Shown here: positions 53,308-62,732 of the stretch, one piece after another | Position numbering within the stretch: position 1 is the stretch's first letter | How the letters are laid out: each line of letters opens with the position of its first letter | DNA from: Sphaerobacter thermophilus DSM 20745 | GTDB lineage: Bacteria; Chloroflexota; Chloroflexia; Thermomicrobiales; Thermomicrobiaceae | Direction: 5' to 3' | Assembly (NCBI RefSeq): GCF_000024985.1 | Contig: NC_013523.1 | Location: forward strand, 1,674,001-1,738,000 | DNA: 64,000 bases | Made by a program: the position numbers and the translations under genes | Notes under the pieces: generated by a model | What the model was told of the DNA's origin: nothing | The model's database searches: none | Seen by the model: the letters and a program-made list of their open reading frames with translations, nothing else

Positions 53308-54837
53308 ATGCGCGCCCTGTTGAGCGTGTGGGACAAGACGGGGATCGTCGAGATCGCACGCCGCCTGCACGAGATCGGCTTCGAGCTGATTTCGACCGGC
53401 GGCACACTGCGAGCCATCGCCGACGCGGGCGTACCCGTCCGCGCCGTGAGCGACGTGACGGGCAGCCCGGAGATGCTCGGCGGCCGGGTCAAGACCCTGC
53501 ACCCGGCCATCCACGGCGGGCTATTGGCGCGACGCGACAGCCCCGACCAGATGGCTGAGCTGGCCAGCCACGGCATCGGCACGATCGACCTGGTGGTCGC
53601 CAATCTCTATCCGTTCGGCGAGGTAGTGTCCCATCCGGAGGTCACGCTCGACGACGCGCTGGAGCACATCGACATCGGCGGACCGACGATGATCCGCGCC
53701 GCGGCCAAGAACTTCCCGGCGGTGCTGGTGCTGGTCGACCCGAGCGACTACGAGCCGGTGCTTGACGCACTCGCCGAGGGCGGACTCGACGGGGTGCCGA
53801 TCAAGATGCGCCGGAACCTGGCTGCCAAGGCATTCGCGCACGTGGCGGCCTACGACAGCGTGATCGCTGCATACCTCCGCCCGGCCGGCGAATTCCCTCA
53901 CCACCTGCCGCTGGCCGGGGAGCGCATGACCATGCTGCGCTACGGCGAGAACCCACACCAGGAAGCGGCGATCTACCGCCTGTTGAACCCGCGCGGCACA
54001 CGAGGCGTCGCCGCCTGGCGAGTCCTGAGCGGCAAGGAGATGTCGTACAACAACTACCTCGACGCCGTAGCCGCCTGGGCCGCCGCCGCGGACTTCCCCG
54101 GACCGGCGGTCAGCATCATCAAGCACAACCTCCCCTGCGGGCTCGCCACCCACGACGATCTCTCCCAGGCATTCCTGGCTGCTCATACCAGCGACCCGGT
54201 CTCCGCCTTCGGCGGCGTCGTGGCCCTGAACCGTCCGGTCGATGCGCACACCGCCAGCCTCATCACCGACCACTTCTTCGAGGTCGTCCTGGCGCCCGCC
54301 TTCTCCCCGGAGGCGCTCGACGAGCTTCGTCGCAAGAAGAACCTGCGCGTCGTCGAAGTGCCCGACACCGGGATGGAGGACCCGCTGGAAGTTCGGGTGC
54401 TCGACGGCGCCATGCTGGTGCAGACGCCTGACCGGGTCGAACCCGACCCGGCGTCCTGGAAGACCGTCACCCGGCGCGCCCCGACGGAGAGCGAGCTTGA
54501 GAGCCTCGTCTTCGCCTGGCGCGCGGTGCGGCACGTCAAGTCAAACGCCATCGTGCTCGCGACGGGCACCGCGACCGTGGGGATCGGTGGCGGGCAGCCA
54601 AACCGCGTGGATGCGGTGCGCATCGCCGTGGAGCGCGCGGGGGCGAGGGCACGCGGCAGCGTCCTCGCCAGCGACGCATTCTTCCCCTTCCCGGACGGCG
54701 TGGAGGCCGCGGCCGAGGCCGGGGTGACCGCGATCGCCCAGCCGGGGGGCTCGGTACGCGACGAGGAGGTCATCGCGGCCGCCGACCGGGCGGGCATCGC
54801 CATGGTATTCACCGGCATCCGGCACTTCCGCCACTGA
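53308..54837 (+). CDS. purH: Bifunctional AICAR formyltransferase/IMP cyclohydrolase
   Basis: The 509-residue enzyme performs the last two steps of IMP synthesis. The N-terminal MGS-like cyclohydrolase domain has LLSVWDKTGIVEIAR, STGGTLRAI and VKTLHPAIHGGLLARR. The C-terminal transformylase has LRYGENPHQEAAIY, SYNNYLDAVAAW, IIKHNLPCGLA (substrate Lys-His), DPVSAFGGVVALNR and the terminal SVRDEEVIAAADRAGIAMVFTG split by short gaps. Full length. A strong terminator follows. Confidence 0.96.
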   Translation: MRALLSVWDKTGIVEIARRLHEIGFELISTGGTLRAIADAGVPVRAVSDVTGSPEMLGGRVKTLHPAIHGGLLARRDSPDQMAELASHGIGTIDLVVANLYPFGEVVSHPEVTLDDALEHIDIGGPTMIRAAAKNFPAVLVLVDPSDYEPVLDALAEGGLDGVPIKMRRNLAAKAFAHVAAYDSVIAAYLRPAGEFPHHLPLAGERMTMLRYGENPHQEAAIYRLLNPRGTRGVAAWRVLSGKEMSYNNYLDAVAAWAAAADFPGPAVSIIKHNLPCGLATHDDLSQAFLAAHTSDPVSAFGGVVALNRPVDAHTASLITDHFFEVVLAPAFSPEALDELRRKKNLRVVEVPDTGMEDPLEVRVLDGAMLVQTPDRVEPDPASWKTVTRRAPTESELESLVFAWRAVRHVKSNAIVLATGTATVGIGGGQPNRVDAVRIAVERAGARARGSVLASDAFFPFPDGVEAAAEAGVTAIAQPGGSVRDEEVIAAADRAGIAMVFTGIRHFRH

Positions 54838-54877
54838 TGCGCCGAGCCACCACGGCCGGCAGCAGCCATGCGCGTTA

Positions 54878-54909
54878 CTCCCTGCCTCCTGTCGGAGGCG
54901 GGGAGTTTT
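54878..54909 (+). terminator. purH terminator
   Basis: A 12-bp stem with one G-T pair (54878-54889 with 54894-54905) and a TGTC loop is followed by TTTT (54906-54909). Confidence 0.85.
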
Positions 54910-54973
54910 CATCGTCGGCCGTGCCACCGCGCCGTAGTCTGTGCCCGGGCCTAAGGGCCGCCGGTCTTGGTCC

Positions 54974-55594
54974 CTACCCGTCCGGATCGATCGCCTCCAG
55001 CAAGGGGAGCACGCGGTCGTAGTCGTTCTTCAGGAGCCGCGCGATCTCGCGTGCCGCCATCTCGAGCCACGGCCGGTCGTCACCGCGCGCCTCGTACACC
55101 TGCCGCAGGTGCGCCGCCACAAGGTGGTCGGTCGGGACGGCTGCGTCAGCCGCCACCAGCAGCGACAGGTAACGCGGATCGTCGGTCAGATCTCGCAGGT
55201 CGTCGCCCTCGACCGCTTCAACCGAGTAGTGAAGTGGCGGCGGGAGCGGAGGAAGCATCCGCCGGATGACACCGCCTCGACGATACGCCACGGGCAGAGC
55301 CTCAAAGGTGGTACGCAGGATCTGCGTCAACTCGGGGTGGCGACGGTAAACCTCGTCGTCGCGGACCTGGTCCGAGCCGCGACGGATTGCCCGCCGGGTC
55401 TCGTCGATGCCGGCCGTCTGCCCAAACGACACCACCGCGTAGATCGTGTCGCCCGCGCCGTTGGCCACCCGCACGACCGACCCAAGTGGCGGCAAGATGT
55501 GCAGCCGGTCGCTCTCGACCCACAGCCGCACCGTGCTGGTCTCGATGACCTCCCCGAGCCGCTGCGGTGCCGATCCGTTAGACGAACCGACCAC
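54974..55594 (-). CDS. HAS-barrel domain protein next to NurA
   Basis: The 206-residue protein begins with a β-rich segment (RLGEVIETSTVRLWVESD, PPLGSVVRVANGAGDTIYAVVSFGQ, IDETRRAIRRG) resembling the HAS-barrel at the N-terminus of HerA helicases. The C-terminal half is α-helical with no Walker A, so there is no ATPase. Its start overlaps the end of the NurA gene by 17 bases, indicating coupled translation. It may form an adapter or loading platform with NurA. Recognition of the barrel is by eye. Confidence 0.65.
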   Translation of the reverse strand: MVGSSNGSAPQRLGEVIETSTVRLWVESDRLHILPPLGSVVRVANGAGDTIYAVVSFGQTAGIDETRRAIRRGSDQVRDDEVYRRHPELTQILRTTFEALPVAYRRGGVIRRMLPPLPPPLHYSVEAVEGDDLRDLTDDPRYLSLLVAADAAVPTDHLVAAHLRQVYEARGDDRPWLEMAAREIARLLKNDYDRVLPLLEAIDPDG

Positions 55595-56759
55595 GCTTAC
55601 TCCCGTCCTTCCCGGTGCTCAGAGCGACGATCCCATGCTCAGCCAGCGCCTGCTCGATCAACACCTCCACCGCCCGGCGCTCCTCGGCGCGGATTGCCGC
55701 CAGCTCGTGCGCCTCCTGCAGCGCCGGAGGGTAGCCCCGGCCACGCTGGCACTGATCGACCAGGATCGCGTGCGTCCGGTCGAGCAGGTCGACATCCTCC
55801 GCCACCCAGCGGGGGATCTCGACCCGCGCGATCTCGGTCCCGGTGTGCAGGTAGAAGAAGTGGATGTGGAAGTCTGGCCCGTACTGCTCCAGGATCTTCG
55901 ACGTGCTGGCGAAGACCTGCGTCCGCTCGCCCGGCGCCAGCCCCGCCGCCTGCTCGAACAGGAAGCGATCGGTCACGTCAGGCAAGCGGTCGCAGGCCGG
56001 CACCCGGCCGTGCGGGATCTGCGACCGGCAGTGGTCGCAGTTGACCGGCAGCCCCCGCTCCGGGTAGTCACAGATCGACACCCGCAGGGTATTCACCACG
56101 TCCGTCGAGCCAGGGGCGCTGATGTAGGCAGCGACCGGCACTCCGGCGTCGCGCAGACGCGCCAGCGTCTCCAGGAAGGGGTCCAGCACCCACTCCACCA
56201 CGAAGTCGGGCTGGCTCTCCAGCGCCCAGAGTATGAGCGTCCCGTCCTGGAGCGCAAGGGCGGGACACGGCAGGTCCGTCGCCTGCTCGGCCACCGCCCG
56301 CAGCTCCTCTGTCGCCCGCTTCAGCCCCAGCACCGTCCCGTTCACGGGGATGCGCCGCACGGTGTGGGGCACGTACAGTTCATCCTCCTGGTAGTAGAGG
56401 TGCGGCTCGGTGGCAAACTCGGCGCGCGGCTCGTCCCCGTACCGGAGGAGCACCTTACCGATATTGATCAGGTAGAACCGGGCCGGGCTGTGCCGGTCGG
56501 GGAGGATGAACGATCCGTCGCTCGCCACGACGGCGAAGTCACCGTCCACTGCGGGCGCCGGGATATGCGCGCGAAAGTCCCCGTCGGTCCGGGCCAGCAG
56601 CCAGGACGTCTTCGCCTCGGCGAGCCGCCCGCGCAAGTCGGCGGTGTCAACCGTGGCGTAGGTTTCGCGCAGCTCCGCCAGGCCCGCCAAACCATCGCCG
56701 CGCTGGGTGGCGACCATCCGGTTGAGTTGATCCGCGATGCGGCTGAGGTCCAGTGTCAT
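55578..56759 (-). CDS. NurA domain nuclease-like protein
   Basis: The 393-residue protein contains the NurA-type RNase H-like start VVASDGSFILPDR (Asp81) preceded by a helical N-terminus. Acidic motifs follow, such as ALQDGTLILW and YISAPGSTDVVN, plus a CDHC pair around residue 241. NurA is a 5'-3' nuclease that works with HerA in DNA-end resection. Here HerA is absent from the window. It overlaps the HAS-barrel gene downstream and follows a small HTH gene. Confidence 0.8.
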   Translation of the reverse strand: MTLDLSRIADQLNRMVATQRGDGLAGLAELRETYATVDTADLRGRLAEAKTSWLLARTDGDFRAHIPAPAVDGDFAVVASDGSFILPDRHSPARFYLINIGKVLLRYGDEPRAEFATEPHLYYQEDELYVPHTVRRIPVNGTVLGLKRATEELRAVAEQATDLPCPALALQDGTLILWALESQPDFVVEWVLDPFLETLARLRDAGVPVAAYISAPGSTDVVNTLRVSICDYPERGLPVNCDHCRSQIPHGRVPACDRLPDVTDRFLFEQAAGLAPGERTQVFASTSKILEQYGPDFHIHFFYLHTGTEIARVEIPRWVAEDVDLLDRTHAILVDQCQRGRGYPPALQEAHELAAIRAEERRAVEVLIEQALAEHGIVALSTGKDGSKRGRFV

Positions 56760-56813
56760 CGCTGTCCCCCGATTGGACCCACGCCGGGCTACAAGCAGGT
56801 GCGTCCGCAGCCC

Positions 56814-57023
56814 CTACCCCTCGCGGGCGCGCAACCAAGCGAGGACGTCCTCGCGGCGAATGCTCACAATGTCGGTGCCGACCATCTGAGCCTTGAGCTC
56901 GCCGCCGTAGATCGCGCTCTCCAGCACGTAGGGCCGCATCTCCAGCAGCGCGGCGAGCTCCTCCAGGGTGTACTCGTCCTGCCGCAGCAGGCGCTCGGCC
57001 GAGCTGATGTCCGGCTTTTCCAT
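56814..57023 (-). CDS. Small helix-turn-helix (excisionase-like) protein
   Basis: The 69-residue protein has a winged-helix MerR/excisionase-type pattern: YTLEELAALLEMRPYVLESAIYGGELKAQMVG, then IVSIRREDVLAWLRARE, written here in two parts with the first under twenty residues in EYTLEELAALLEMRPYVLE. Such HTH_17 proteins bind DNA. It lies between NurA and the metalloprotease on the same strand with gaps of 54 and 27 bases, so it may regulate or assist NurA. Confidence 0.7.
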   Translation of the reverse strand: MEKPDISSAERLLRQDEYTLEELAALLEMRPYVLESAIYGGELKAQMVGTDIVSIRREDVLAWLRAREG

Positions 57024-57050
57024 AGCTGCCCTCAGTCCATGCCCGGGAGC

Positions 57051-58316
57051 CTAGAGCGGCGCCGGGTGCTGCGCCGTGGAGACCCGCTCGATCCACCGGT
57101 CCGGGTTGCGGATCTCGTCCATCGTCGGCAGCATCCACGGCCCCTCCCAGAGCCGCCGCGCAAAGTCGTGCCCGCGCTCCCGCACCACGTGGTTCACGAA
57201 CGCTTCACCCTGCCGGTACTGCTCCATCTTTATGTCCAGACCGGTCAGGCGGGCGAACAGGTGCTCGGCGGGCGTCCGCTGGCGCTGGCGCCGCTCGAAG
57301 CGCCGCGCGATGACCTCGTAGCTCGGGATCAGGTCCTTGCCCACGGCGTTCATGACGTGGTTGCTGTATCCCTCGACGACCGACATGGTCGCCTGCATCT
57401 GGTTGAAGAGCGCGCGCTGCTCCGGCGTCATGACCAGTTCGATCCAACTCCCGTTGGTGCCTTCGCGGCTGCGCGCCCGGTCCCAGAAGGCGCGCAAGCC
57501 GTCCATGCCCCGCTTGAGATGCTCGATGTCCTGGCTCAGGAACTCGAAGTAGCGCTCGATCATGCCGTTCAGGTGCTGCCGCAGCCAGGGGTGCGACTCG
57601 AACTCGAAGGCATGCGTGACCTCGTGCAATGTCAGCCAGAGCCGGAAGTCCTCACCGGGCAGGCGCAGAGCGCGCTCGACGGAGGTGATATTGGGCTGCA
57701 CGAAGTACAACTTGCCGCCGGTCAACGGCTCGCGTCCGAGGAGCGCCAGGTCGTACTGCCCCAGAACGCGCCGCGCGAGGTAGCCGAGGAGGAACCCGAT
57801 CTCCGCGCTGAGCACCGTCTGGTTCAGGCCGCCCCACAGGAGGCTGATCGTGCGCGGGCCGCGCTGCTCGCCCAGCGGGTTGAGCGCCTCCAGTGGCTTG
57901 AACATGTCCTTGAAACCGTCGATGTTGGCGTCGATCCAGTCGACCCGGTCGAAGGCATACACCCGGTCCAGGGTACCGGGCAGTTCATCGCCGGTATAGG
58001 CCGCCACCAGGGGCACCGCGCGCTCGACGAGCTCACGGTAGTAGGCGTGGAGCCCGTCGCGGTCCGCCCCCTCCAGGCTCGATTCGCGGTTCAAGCTGAC
58101 GGCGATGCTACGCACCTGGCTCCAGTTGATGAGCGGCGGTGGCTCGCCTGGGGAGGCGACCTCGCGCGTCGCCTGCCGGGCTTGCTGCTCACGCATGCGG
58201 TTGCCCGCCCACACGCCGACCGCTGCTCCGATCAGGAGGCCGATTGAGATAAGTCGCTTATCTGGGGATGCTGATCTTGCCAATGGGGTGCGCCTTCCCA
58301 GTGCAGCCTGCGGCAC
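57051..58316 (-). CDS. Membrane-anchored zinc metalloprotease, DUF2342/zincin family
   Basis: The ~420-residue protein has one N-terminal membrane helix (ISIGLLIGAAVGVWAG). A long α-helical domain carries the zincin motif LTLHEVTHAFEFE (HEVTH), with a downstream EGYSNHVMNAVG and REGTNGSW, as in the DUF2342 family (TIGR03624/TIGR03883-like). The GTG at 58316 lacks a ribosome-binding site. A TTG at 58283 with GGGAAGG about ten bases upstream is a credible alternative start. The substrate is unknown. Confidence 0.8.
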   Translation of the reverse strand: MPQAALGRRTPLARSASPDKRLISIGLLIGAAVGVWAGNRMREQQARQATREVASPGEPPPLINWSQVRSIAVSLNRESSLEGADRDGLHAYYRELVERAVPLVAAYTGDELPGTLDRVYAFDRVDWIDANIDGFKDMFKPLEALNPLGEQRGPRTISLLWGGLNQTVLSAEIGFLLGYLARRVLGQYDLALLGREPLTGGKLYFVQPNITSVERALRLPGEDFRLWLTLHEVTHAFEFESHPWLRQHLNGMIERYFEFLSQDIEHLKRGMDGLRAFWDRARSREGTNGSWIELVMTPEQRALFNQMQATMSVVEGYSNHVMNAVGKDLIPSYEVIARRFERRQRQRTPAEHLFARLTGLDIKMEQYRQGEAFVNHVVRERGHDFARRLWEGPWMLPTMDEIRNPDRWIERVSTAQHPAPL

Positions 58317-58432
58317 GTCAGTCGTGCGGGCCCGGACGCGAAGGAGACATGCATGAATCGTACCCCTCGCGCCAAGGCCGGGTCAACGCGGCGCGCGAGC
58401 GGGTCCGTGGTGCTACTGCAGCTAGGCGCGGT

Positions 58433-60673
58433 CTAGCCCGTCCCGACCAGGGTCACGTTGGCCGACGGGAGGTACTGGCTCCGCAGCGTCAGGTCGTCGA
58501 TCACCTCGCCGTCGCGCAGCACCTGCCGGTGGATGCTGACGTCGAAGCCGTCCTGCGCCCGCTCCACCTGGAGGCTGGTTCCGGTCGGGAGCTGGTCCGA
58601 CTCCCGGTACTGCATCGTCTCGTCGGCCTTGACGACGTTGGTGACGACCGGTTCGTCGACCTGGACCGTCCAGCCGGGATCGGTGCCCCAGATCTCGACG
58701 CGGACCCATTCGCCGTCGGCGGTGGCCACGATCGCGATCCAGTCGTCGGTCGTGTTCTTGAACTTGAGATCGAGCCCCCAGTCGGTGTCGACGGTCGCGT
58801 CGAGACCAGTCAGGCCGCTGGGCGGCTGGCCGTAGAAGGGCAGCCAGTAGAGGTGCCAGTTGCGCTCGACGATCGGCAGTCCCGCCCAGAAGGCAGCCTG
58901 GAACACCGTGGTCGACACCTGGCACACCCCGCCGCCGACCGACGGCACCGTTGAGACGCTGCCGTTGCTCGTTCCGATGATCCCGTAACCGACCTTGTAC
59001 CCCGAGTTGAGATCGATCGCCCCCACCGTCTCGATGAACGAATAGACGCCGCCCGGTGGGATCAGCGCGCCGTTGGCCCGCTCGACTCCGAGTTCGACGT
59101 TGTGGCGGCGGTTGTCCAGCGCCCCGGCGTAGTAGGTTGCGGCACTGGCGAGGACCTCCCGGATCTGAACGGAGCCAGCCATCGCGGCCGTGACCTGCGG
59201 CTCGACCGGGATCGTCACCAGCTCAGCCTGCGACTGACCCGTTTCCAGCGCCCGGGCAACGTTGGCCACGGACGCATCGAGGTCGAGTGCCCGCCCGGCC
59301 TGCTCGGGGGATCTGACCACCACCTGCCCGTCGATGTACCGCAAGTCCGCGTTGCGCATCGGGATCTCGATCGCCGGCGCGTGGCGCTCCAGCACCTGCC
59401 GGAGCGCGTCCATGTCGACCTCGGGCTCAAGGCGGGGCTCATCGTCGAGCACCGCGGTGAAGCGAATTGCCTCGGCCAGTTCGCCGGGCGCGAGGTGCTG
59501 ACTGCCGTCCGGCCAGGTCACGGTCAGTCCGCTGGCGACCAGCGCGGTCGCGCGCTCGGCCGCGACCTCCGCCTCGGCATTGCCGATGCGCGCCGCAACC
59601 TGACGGGTCCGGAGCTCGAACCGACGCTCCCCGTCTTCCAACCCGGCCAGAATCGCGTCCACCGTGGCGTCGACGTCGAGCGCCTCGCCCATCCCGGCCG
59701 ACTCGACCACGAAACGCTGTCCGTCCCAGACCGGCGTTGCATCCCGGCCAGGCAGCCCCACGCCTTCGGCCAGACTGGCCACGCTCGCGCGCAGGCGCTC
59801 CCGGTCGATCGTCAGCTCCGCGTTCTTCCGCGAGCCGTCGTTCGCCACGGTCAGCATCGCCCGCAGCGTCTCCGGGTCGAGCACCCAGCTCCGGCCGCCG
59901 TACGTCAGCAACACGGGCTCGGCGATCAACTTCTCGGCTCGATCTAGTTCGCGCTCCAGCGCCTCGGTGTCTACCTTCGGCGAGATCGAGATGGTGACGA
60001 CTGGAACCGGCTCGGTTGAGAGTTGCTGCACCCGGCGCCGGATCTGATTGGCGGTCGCCACGACGTCGATCGCGACCCCGTCCTCCTCCGGCACGACCAC
60101 AAGCCGCCCGTCACTTCCCTCATCGTAGCGAGCGTCGCGTGCTGGGCGGGTCACCTCCGGGGCGATCGCTTCCAGCGTCCGGTACACGGCCTGCTCGTCG
60201 AGCGACACCGCCAGGGGCACCTCGTAGCCACCCAGCAGGCCCAGCAACCAGGCGCGGCTGTCGGCCCAGAGGTCGCCGCTGCGCCCCCAGCGCCAGGCCG
60301 CCTCGGCCGTCGCCGCAGGGTCCACCTCGATGCCGAGATCCATCAGGGGCACCTGCCAGCGGGCATCGCCGGCCTCAAGTTCCACCGCGGCCGGCAACGA
60401 TCCCTGCACCGCCGCCTCGATCCGCGCCCGTGCTTCGGCCTGGTCGAGACCGCTCAGGGGAACACCCACGGCGCTGACACCGCGGTAGATGGTCGGGCCG
60501 TGCATGCGTCCGTACGCCAGGACTGCGATCCCGGCCAGCGCGATTACGGCAGCGAGGACCGCGACTCCGGTCAGGACGGGCGCTGCGAAGCGGATGACCG
60601 GGACATGTCCCCGCGCCACCATGGCATGCTGCTGTGTACCGTCGGTGATCACCTGGCTGGTGGCCCTTCCCAT
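58433..60673 (-). CDS. VanW-family protein with peptidoglycan-binding-4-type repeats
   Basis: This ~746-residue protein has one N-terminal membrane anchor (VLTGVAVLAAVIALAGIAVLAYG), then two or three repeated α/β extracellular segments of the PG_binding_4/YoaR type (for example ARARIEAAVQGSLPAAVELE, VDATVDAILAGLEDGERRFE). The VanW core follows: RRHNVELGVERANGALIPPGG, YSFIETVGAI, GGGVCQVSTTVFQAAFWAGL and ERNWHLYWLPFYG. The C-terminal part resembles a G5-type domain. It probably acts on cell-wall or envelope polymers. The ATG at 60673 is uncertain; ATG 60622 would also retain the helix. Confidence 0.82.
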   Translation of the reverse strand: MGRATSQVITDGTQQHAMVARGHVPVIRFAAPVLTGVAVLAAVIALAGIAVLAYGRMHGPTIYRGVSAVGVPLSGLDQAEARARIEAAVQGSLPAAVELEAGDARWQVPLMDLGIEVDPAATAEAAWRWGRSGDLWADSRAWLLGLLGGYEVPLAVSLDEQAVYRTLEAIAPEVTRPARDARYDEGSDGRLVVVPEEDGVAIDVVATANQIRRRVQQLSTEPVPVVTISISPKVDTEALERELDRAEKLIAEPVLLTYGGRSWVLDPETLRAMLTVANDGSRKNAELTIDRERLRASVASLAEGVGLPGRDATPVWDGQRFVVESAGMGEALDVDATVDAILAGLEDGERRFELRTRQVAARIGNAEAEVAAERATALVASGLTVTWPDGSQHLAPGELAEAIRFTAVLDDEPRLEPEVDMDALRQVLERHAPAIEIPMRNADLRYIDGQVVVRSPEQAGRALDLDASVANVARALETGQSQAELVTIPVEPQVTAAMAGSVQIREVLASAATYYAGALDNRRHNVELGVERANGALIPPGGVYSFIETVGAIDLNSGYKVGYGIIGTSNGSVSTVPSVGGGVCQVSTTVFQAAFWAGLPIVERNWHLYWLPFYGQPPSGLTGLDATVDTDWGLDLKFKNTTDDWIAIVATADGEWVRVEIWGTDPGWTVQVDEPVVTNVVKADETMQYRESDQLPTGTSLQVERAQDGFDVSIHRQVLRDGEVIDDLTLRSQYLPSANVTLVGTG

Positions 60674-60773
60674 CCCCTTACGGTTGAACCCGTCCCGGCC
60701 CTTCGGTCCCCGGCCGGGGACGCTCGCGCGACGCTCACAGGTCGCGGTTGCCACGCAATTCTACATGGCCCGG

Positions 60774-61814
60774 TCAGGCCGGTGGCGCCGCCTGTTGGCC
60801 GGACCACGACCCTGCACCGTTCACCGCCAGCTCCGCGGTCAGCCGCCGTACGCGCAGCAACTCCGTGGGCGGCAGCGGCGACTGGAGCCAGCGACCCACC
60901 TTCTCAGCCGACACCGTCGCGGCGCCCTGGATCACGCGGCGCTCCTGCAATCTGGCCGGCAGGCCCATCAGCCCGCGGAGGCGCCCGTCCAAGGCGGCCC
61001 AGTCACGCCGCGTCAGCGCGTAGCCCCCCGCCATCGCCTCATAGCGGAGCACGGCCCAGCCTCCCCGCCGCAGGAGCGGGGTCGGCATGCAGCGCGCGAT
61101 GACCCAGAGGCGATTCCGGGCCAGCAGCCGCCGCTTCCAGGCCGAGCCTTCGACCGACGAGGCCGAGTAGAAGTGCCGCACCACCGCGCCCGGCGCGTGG
61201 ACCGCCTCCCAGCCGCGCAGGCGCAAGCGCCAGGCAAGGTCCACGTCCTCCAGATACATAAAGAAAGGCTCGGGGAGGAACCCCACATCGTCCAGAGCCG
61301 CCCGCCGATAGGCAGCCGCCCCTGCCGACGCCCCGAAGACGGGCGCCGGCGCGGTCAGCGTAGCCCGGGGCAAGCCGACGCCGCGGTCGAGCGCGAGGCC
61401 GTCGCGGTACACCTCGATCCCTGCCGAGGCCACGATGTCGGGCGCGCCGGCGAAGACCATGGTCGCGGCAACCGCGCCGACGGCAGGGTCGCGTTCCAAC
61501 GGCTCGGTGATGCGTGCGATGAAGCCCGGCTCGGCGACGGTGTCGTTGTTGAGCAGCACCACGACCTCGCCCCGGGCATGGGCGATTCCCAGGTTGTTCC
61601 CGGCAGCGAAGCCCAGGTTGCGACCGGCGTCAACCAGCCGCACCTCGGGAAACTCCACGGGCAGGAACCGGGTCGTCTCGTCGCGGGAGCCGTTGTCAAC
61701 GACGATGATTTCGTCGGCCGGGCGCTCCTGCTCCCGCAGGGATGCGAGACAGCCGCGCAACAGCGGCCATCCGTTGTAGTTGACAATGACGACGGAGGTC
61801 GATAGCGCCACCAT
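60774..61814 (-). CDS. Glycosyltransferase family 2 (rhamnosyltransferase-like)
   Basis: The 346-residue GT-A enzyme has SVVIVNYNGWPLLRGCL, EIIVVDNGSRDETTR, GRNLGFAAGNNLGIAHARGE and LLNNDTVAEPGF (DxD-like NDT), then an acceptor region with FFMYLEDVDLAWRLRLRGW. This is typical of WbbL/rhamnosyltransferase GT2 proteins in cell-surface glycan synthesis. The C-terminal ~100 residues are helical and basic, perhaps peripheral to the membrane. Confidence 0.88.
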   Translation of the reverse strand: MVALSTSVVIVNYNGWPLLRGCLASLREQERPADEIIVVDNGSRDETTRFLPVEFPEVRLVDAGRNLGFAAGNNLGIAHARGEVVVLLNNDTVAEPGFIARITEPLERDPAVGAVAATMVFAGAPDIVASAGIEVYRDGLALDRGVGLPRATLTAPAPVFGASAGAAAYRRAALDDVGFLPEPFFMYLEDVDLAWRLRLRGWEAVHAPGAVVRHFYSASSVEGSAWKRRLLARNRLWVIARCMPTPLLRRGGWAVLRYEAMAGGYALTRRDWAALDGRLRGLMGLPARLQERRVIQGAATVSAEKVGRWLQSPLPPTELLRVRRLTAELAVNGAGSWSGQQAAPPA

Positions 61815-62003
61815 CCGCTCCCGCTTCCCGGATTGCCCGCGCTAAGGTCAGTATAGCCAACTGCGTGCCGTGGCGCCGGGTGTTCGCCAGCGTGTTACGA
61901 TGGGCGCCGGACTGCCGGTTGAGGCCCTTACCGGCAGCGGACGGTTCGTGGCGCCCGGGTTCCCTGGGCGTTGCCCGCCAACGAGCGGGGAGATGGGAGG
62001 ACC

Positions 62004-62387
62004 ATGAGCAAGCAGATCATCCAGACGGATAAGGCACCGGCAGCGATCGGGCCGTACTCGCAGGCGGTTCGTCTCGGCAATCTCGTCTTCACCGCCGGGC
62101 AAATTCCGCTCGACCCGGCGACGGGCAAGCTAGTCGAGGGCGGTATCGAGGAGCAGACCCGGCGCGTGCTGGAGAACCTGAAGGCCATCCTGGCCGAGGC
62201 GGGCTCGTCGCTCGACCGCGTCGTCAAGACGACCTGCTTCCTGGCCAACCTGGACGACTTCGCCGCCTTCAACAGCGTCTACGCGACCTACTTCAGCGAG
62301 AACCCGCCCGCGCGCAGCACCTTCCAGGTAGCCAAGCTGCCCGCGGGTGCGCTGGTCGAGATCGAGTGCATCGCCGAGTGCGAGTAG
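62004..62387 (+). CDS. ridA: RidA/YjgF/YER057c/UK114 family reactive intermediate deaminase
   Basis: The 127-residue protein has standard length and motifs: DKAPAAIGPYSQAVRLGNLVFTAGQ broken by the usual Tyr, PLDPATGKLVEGGIEEQTRRVL, VVKTTCFLANLDDFAAFNSVY and ARSTFQVAKLPAGALVEIEC with the substrate-binding Arg and final Glu. It hydrolyses 2-aminoacrylate and similar enamines. The ATG follows GGGAGG at 62004. A role in protecting PLP enzymes such as those for branched-chain amino acids fits the amino-acid content of the window. Confidence 0.92.
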   Translation: MSKQIIQTDKAPAAIGPYSQAVRLGNLVFTAGQIPLDPATGKLVEGGIEEQTRRVLENLKAILAEAGSSLDRVVKTTCFLANLDDFAAFNSVYATYFSENPPARSTFQVAKLPAGALVEIECIAECE

Positions 62388-62467
62388 GCACCCGCCGTGC
62401 CGGCCGGAGAGGGCTCCGTGCCCTCCCGCGCCGGCCCCAGACCGCGCTCGTGGGCGGCCAGCATCCT

Positions 62468-62497
62468 TGACACGTCAGCCGACTGGCGACTATAATT
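62468..62497 (+). promoter_or_regulatory. Promoter of the tRNA-Leu/Val/Phe cluster
   Basis: Consensus TTGACA (62468-62473), 18 bases, then consensus TATAAT (62492-62497), 31 bases upstream of tRNA-Leu. Confidence 0.85.
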
Positions 62498-62527
62498 CCA
62501 TGCGCTTGCCGAGAGGCAGGGGCCCAT

Positions 62528-62615
62528 GCCGAGGTGGCGGAATAGGCAGACGCGCTAGCTTGAGGGGCTAGTGCCCGTTTAGGGCGTGGGGGTTCAAATC
62601 CCTTCCTCGGCACCA
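62528..62615 (+). tRNA. tRNA-Leu (GAG anticodon)
   Basis: An 88-base class II tRNA with acceptor GCCGAGG/CCTCGGC, anticodon stem CTAGC/GCTAG with loop TTGAGGG (GAG), a long variable arm, GGTTCAAATC and encoded ACCA. Confidence 0.95.
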
Positions 62616-62629
62616 ACACCGCGAGGTGC

Positions 62630-62702
62630 GGGCGATTAGCTCAGTTGGTAGAGCGCCACGTTTACACCGTGGATGTCAGAGGTTCGAGCCCTCTATCGCC
62701 CA
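62630..62702 (+). tRNA. tRNA-Val (TAC anticodon)
   Basis: The acceptor is GGGCGAT/ATCGCCC. The anticodon stem CCACG/CGTGG holds loop TTTACAC (TAC). The T loop is GGTTCGAGCC. The sequence after the discriminator A is CAA, so CCA is not encoded. Confidence 0.94.
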
Positions 62703-62732
62703 CAACTGCGCGGGATGACCCGGCGACAGCCC

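Noticed and set aside
55446-58247. A 933-codon plus-strand frame opposite NurA, HTH and metalloprotease genes
   Set aside because: The minus strand here carries recognisable proteins with overlaps typical of an operon. The plus frame has no family features.
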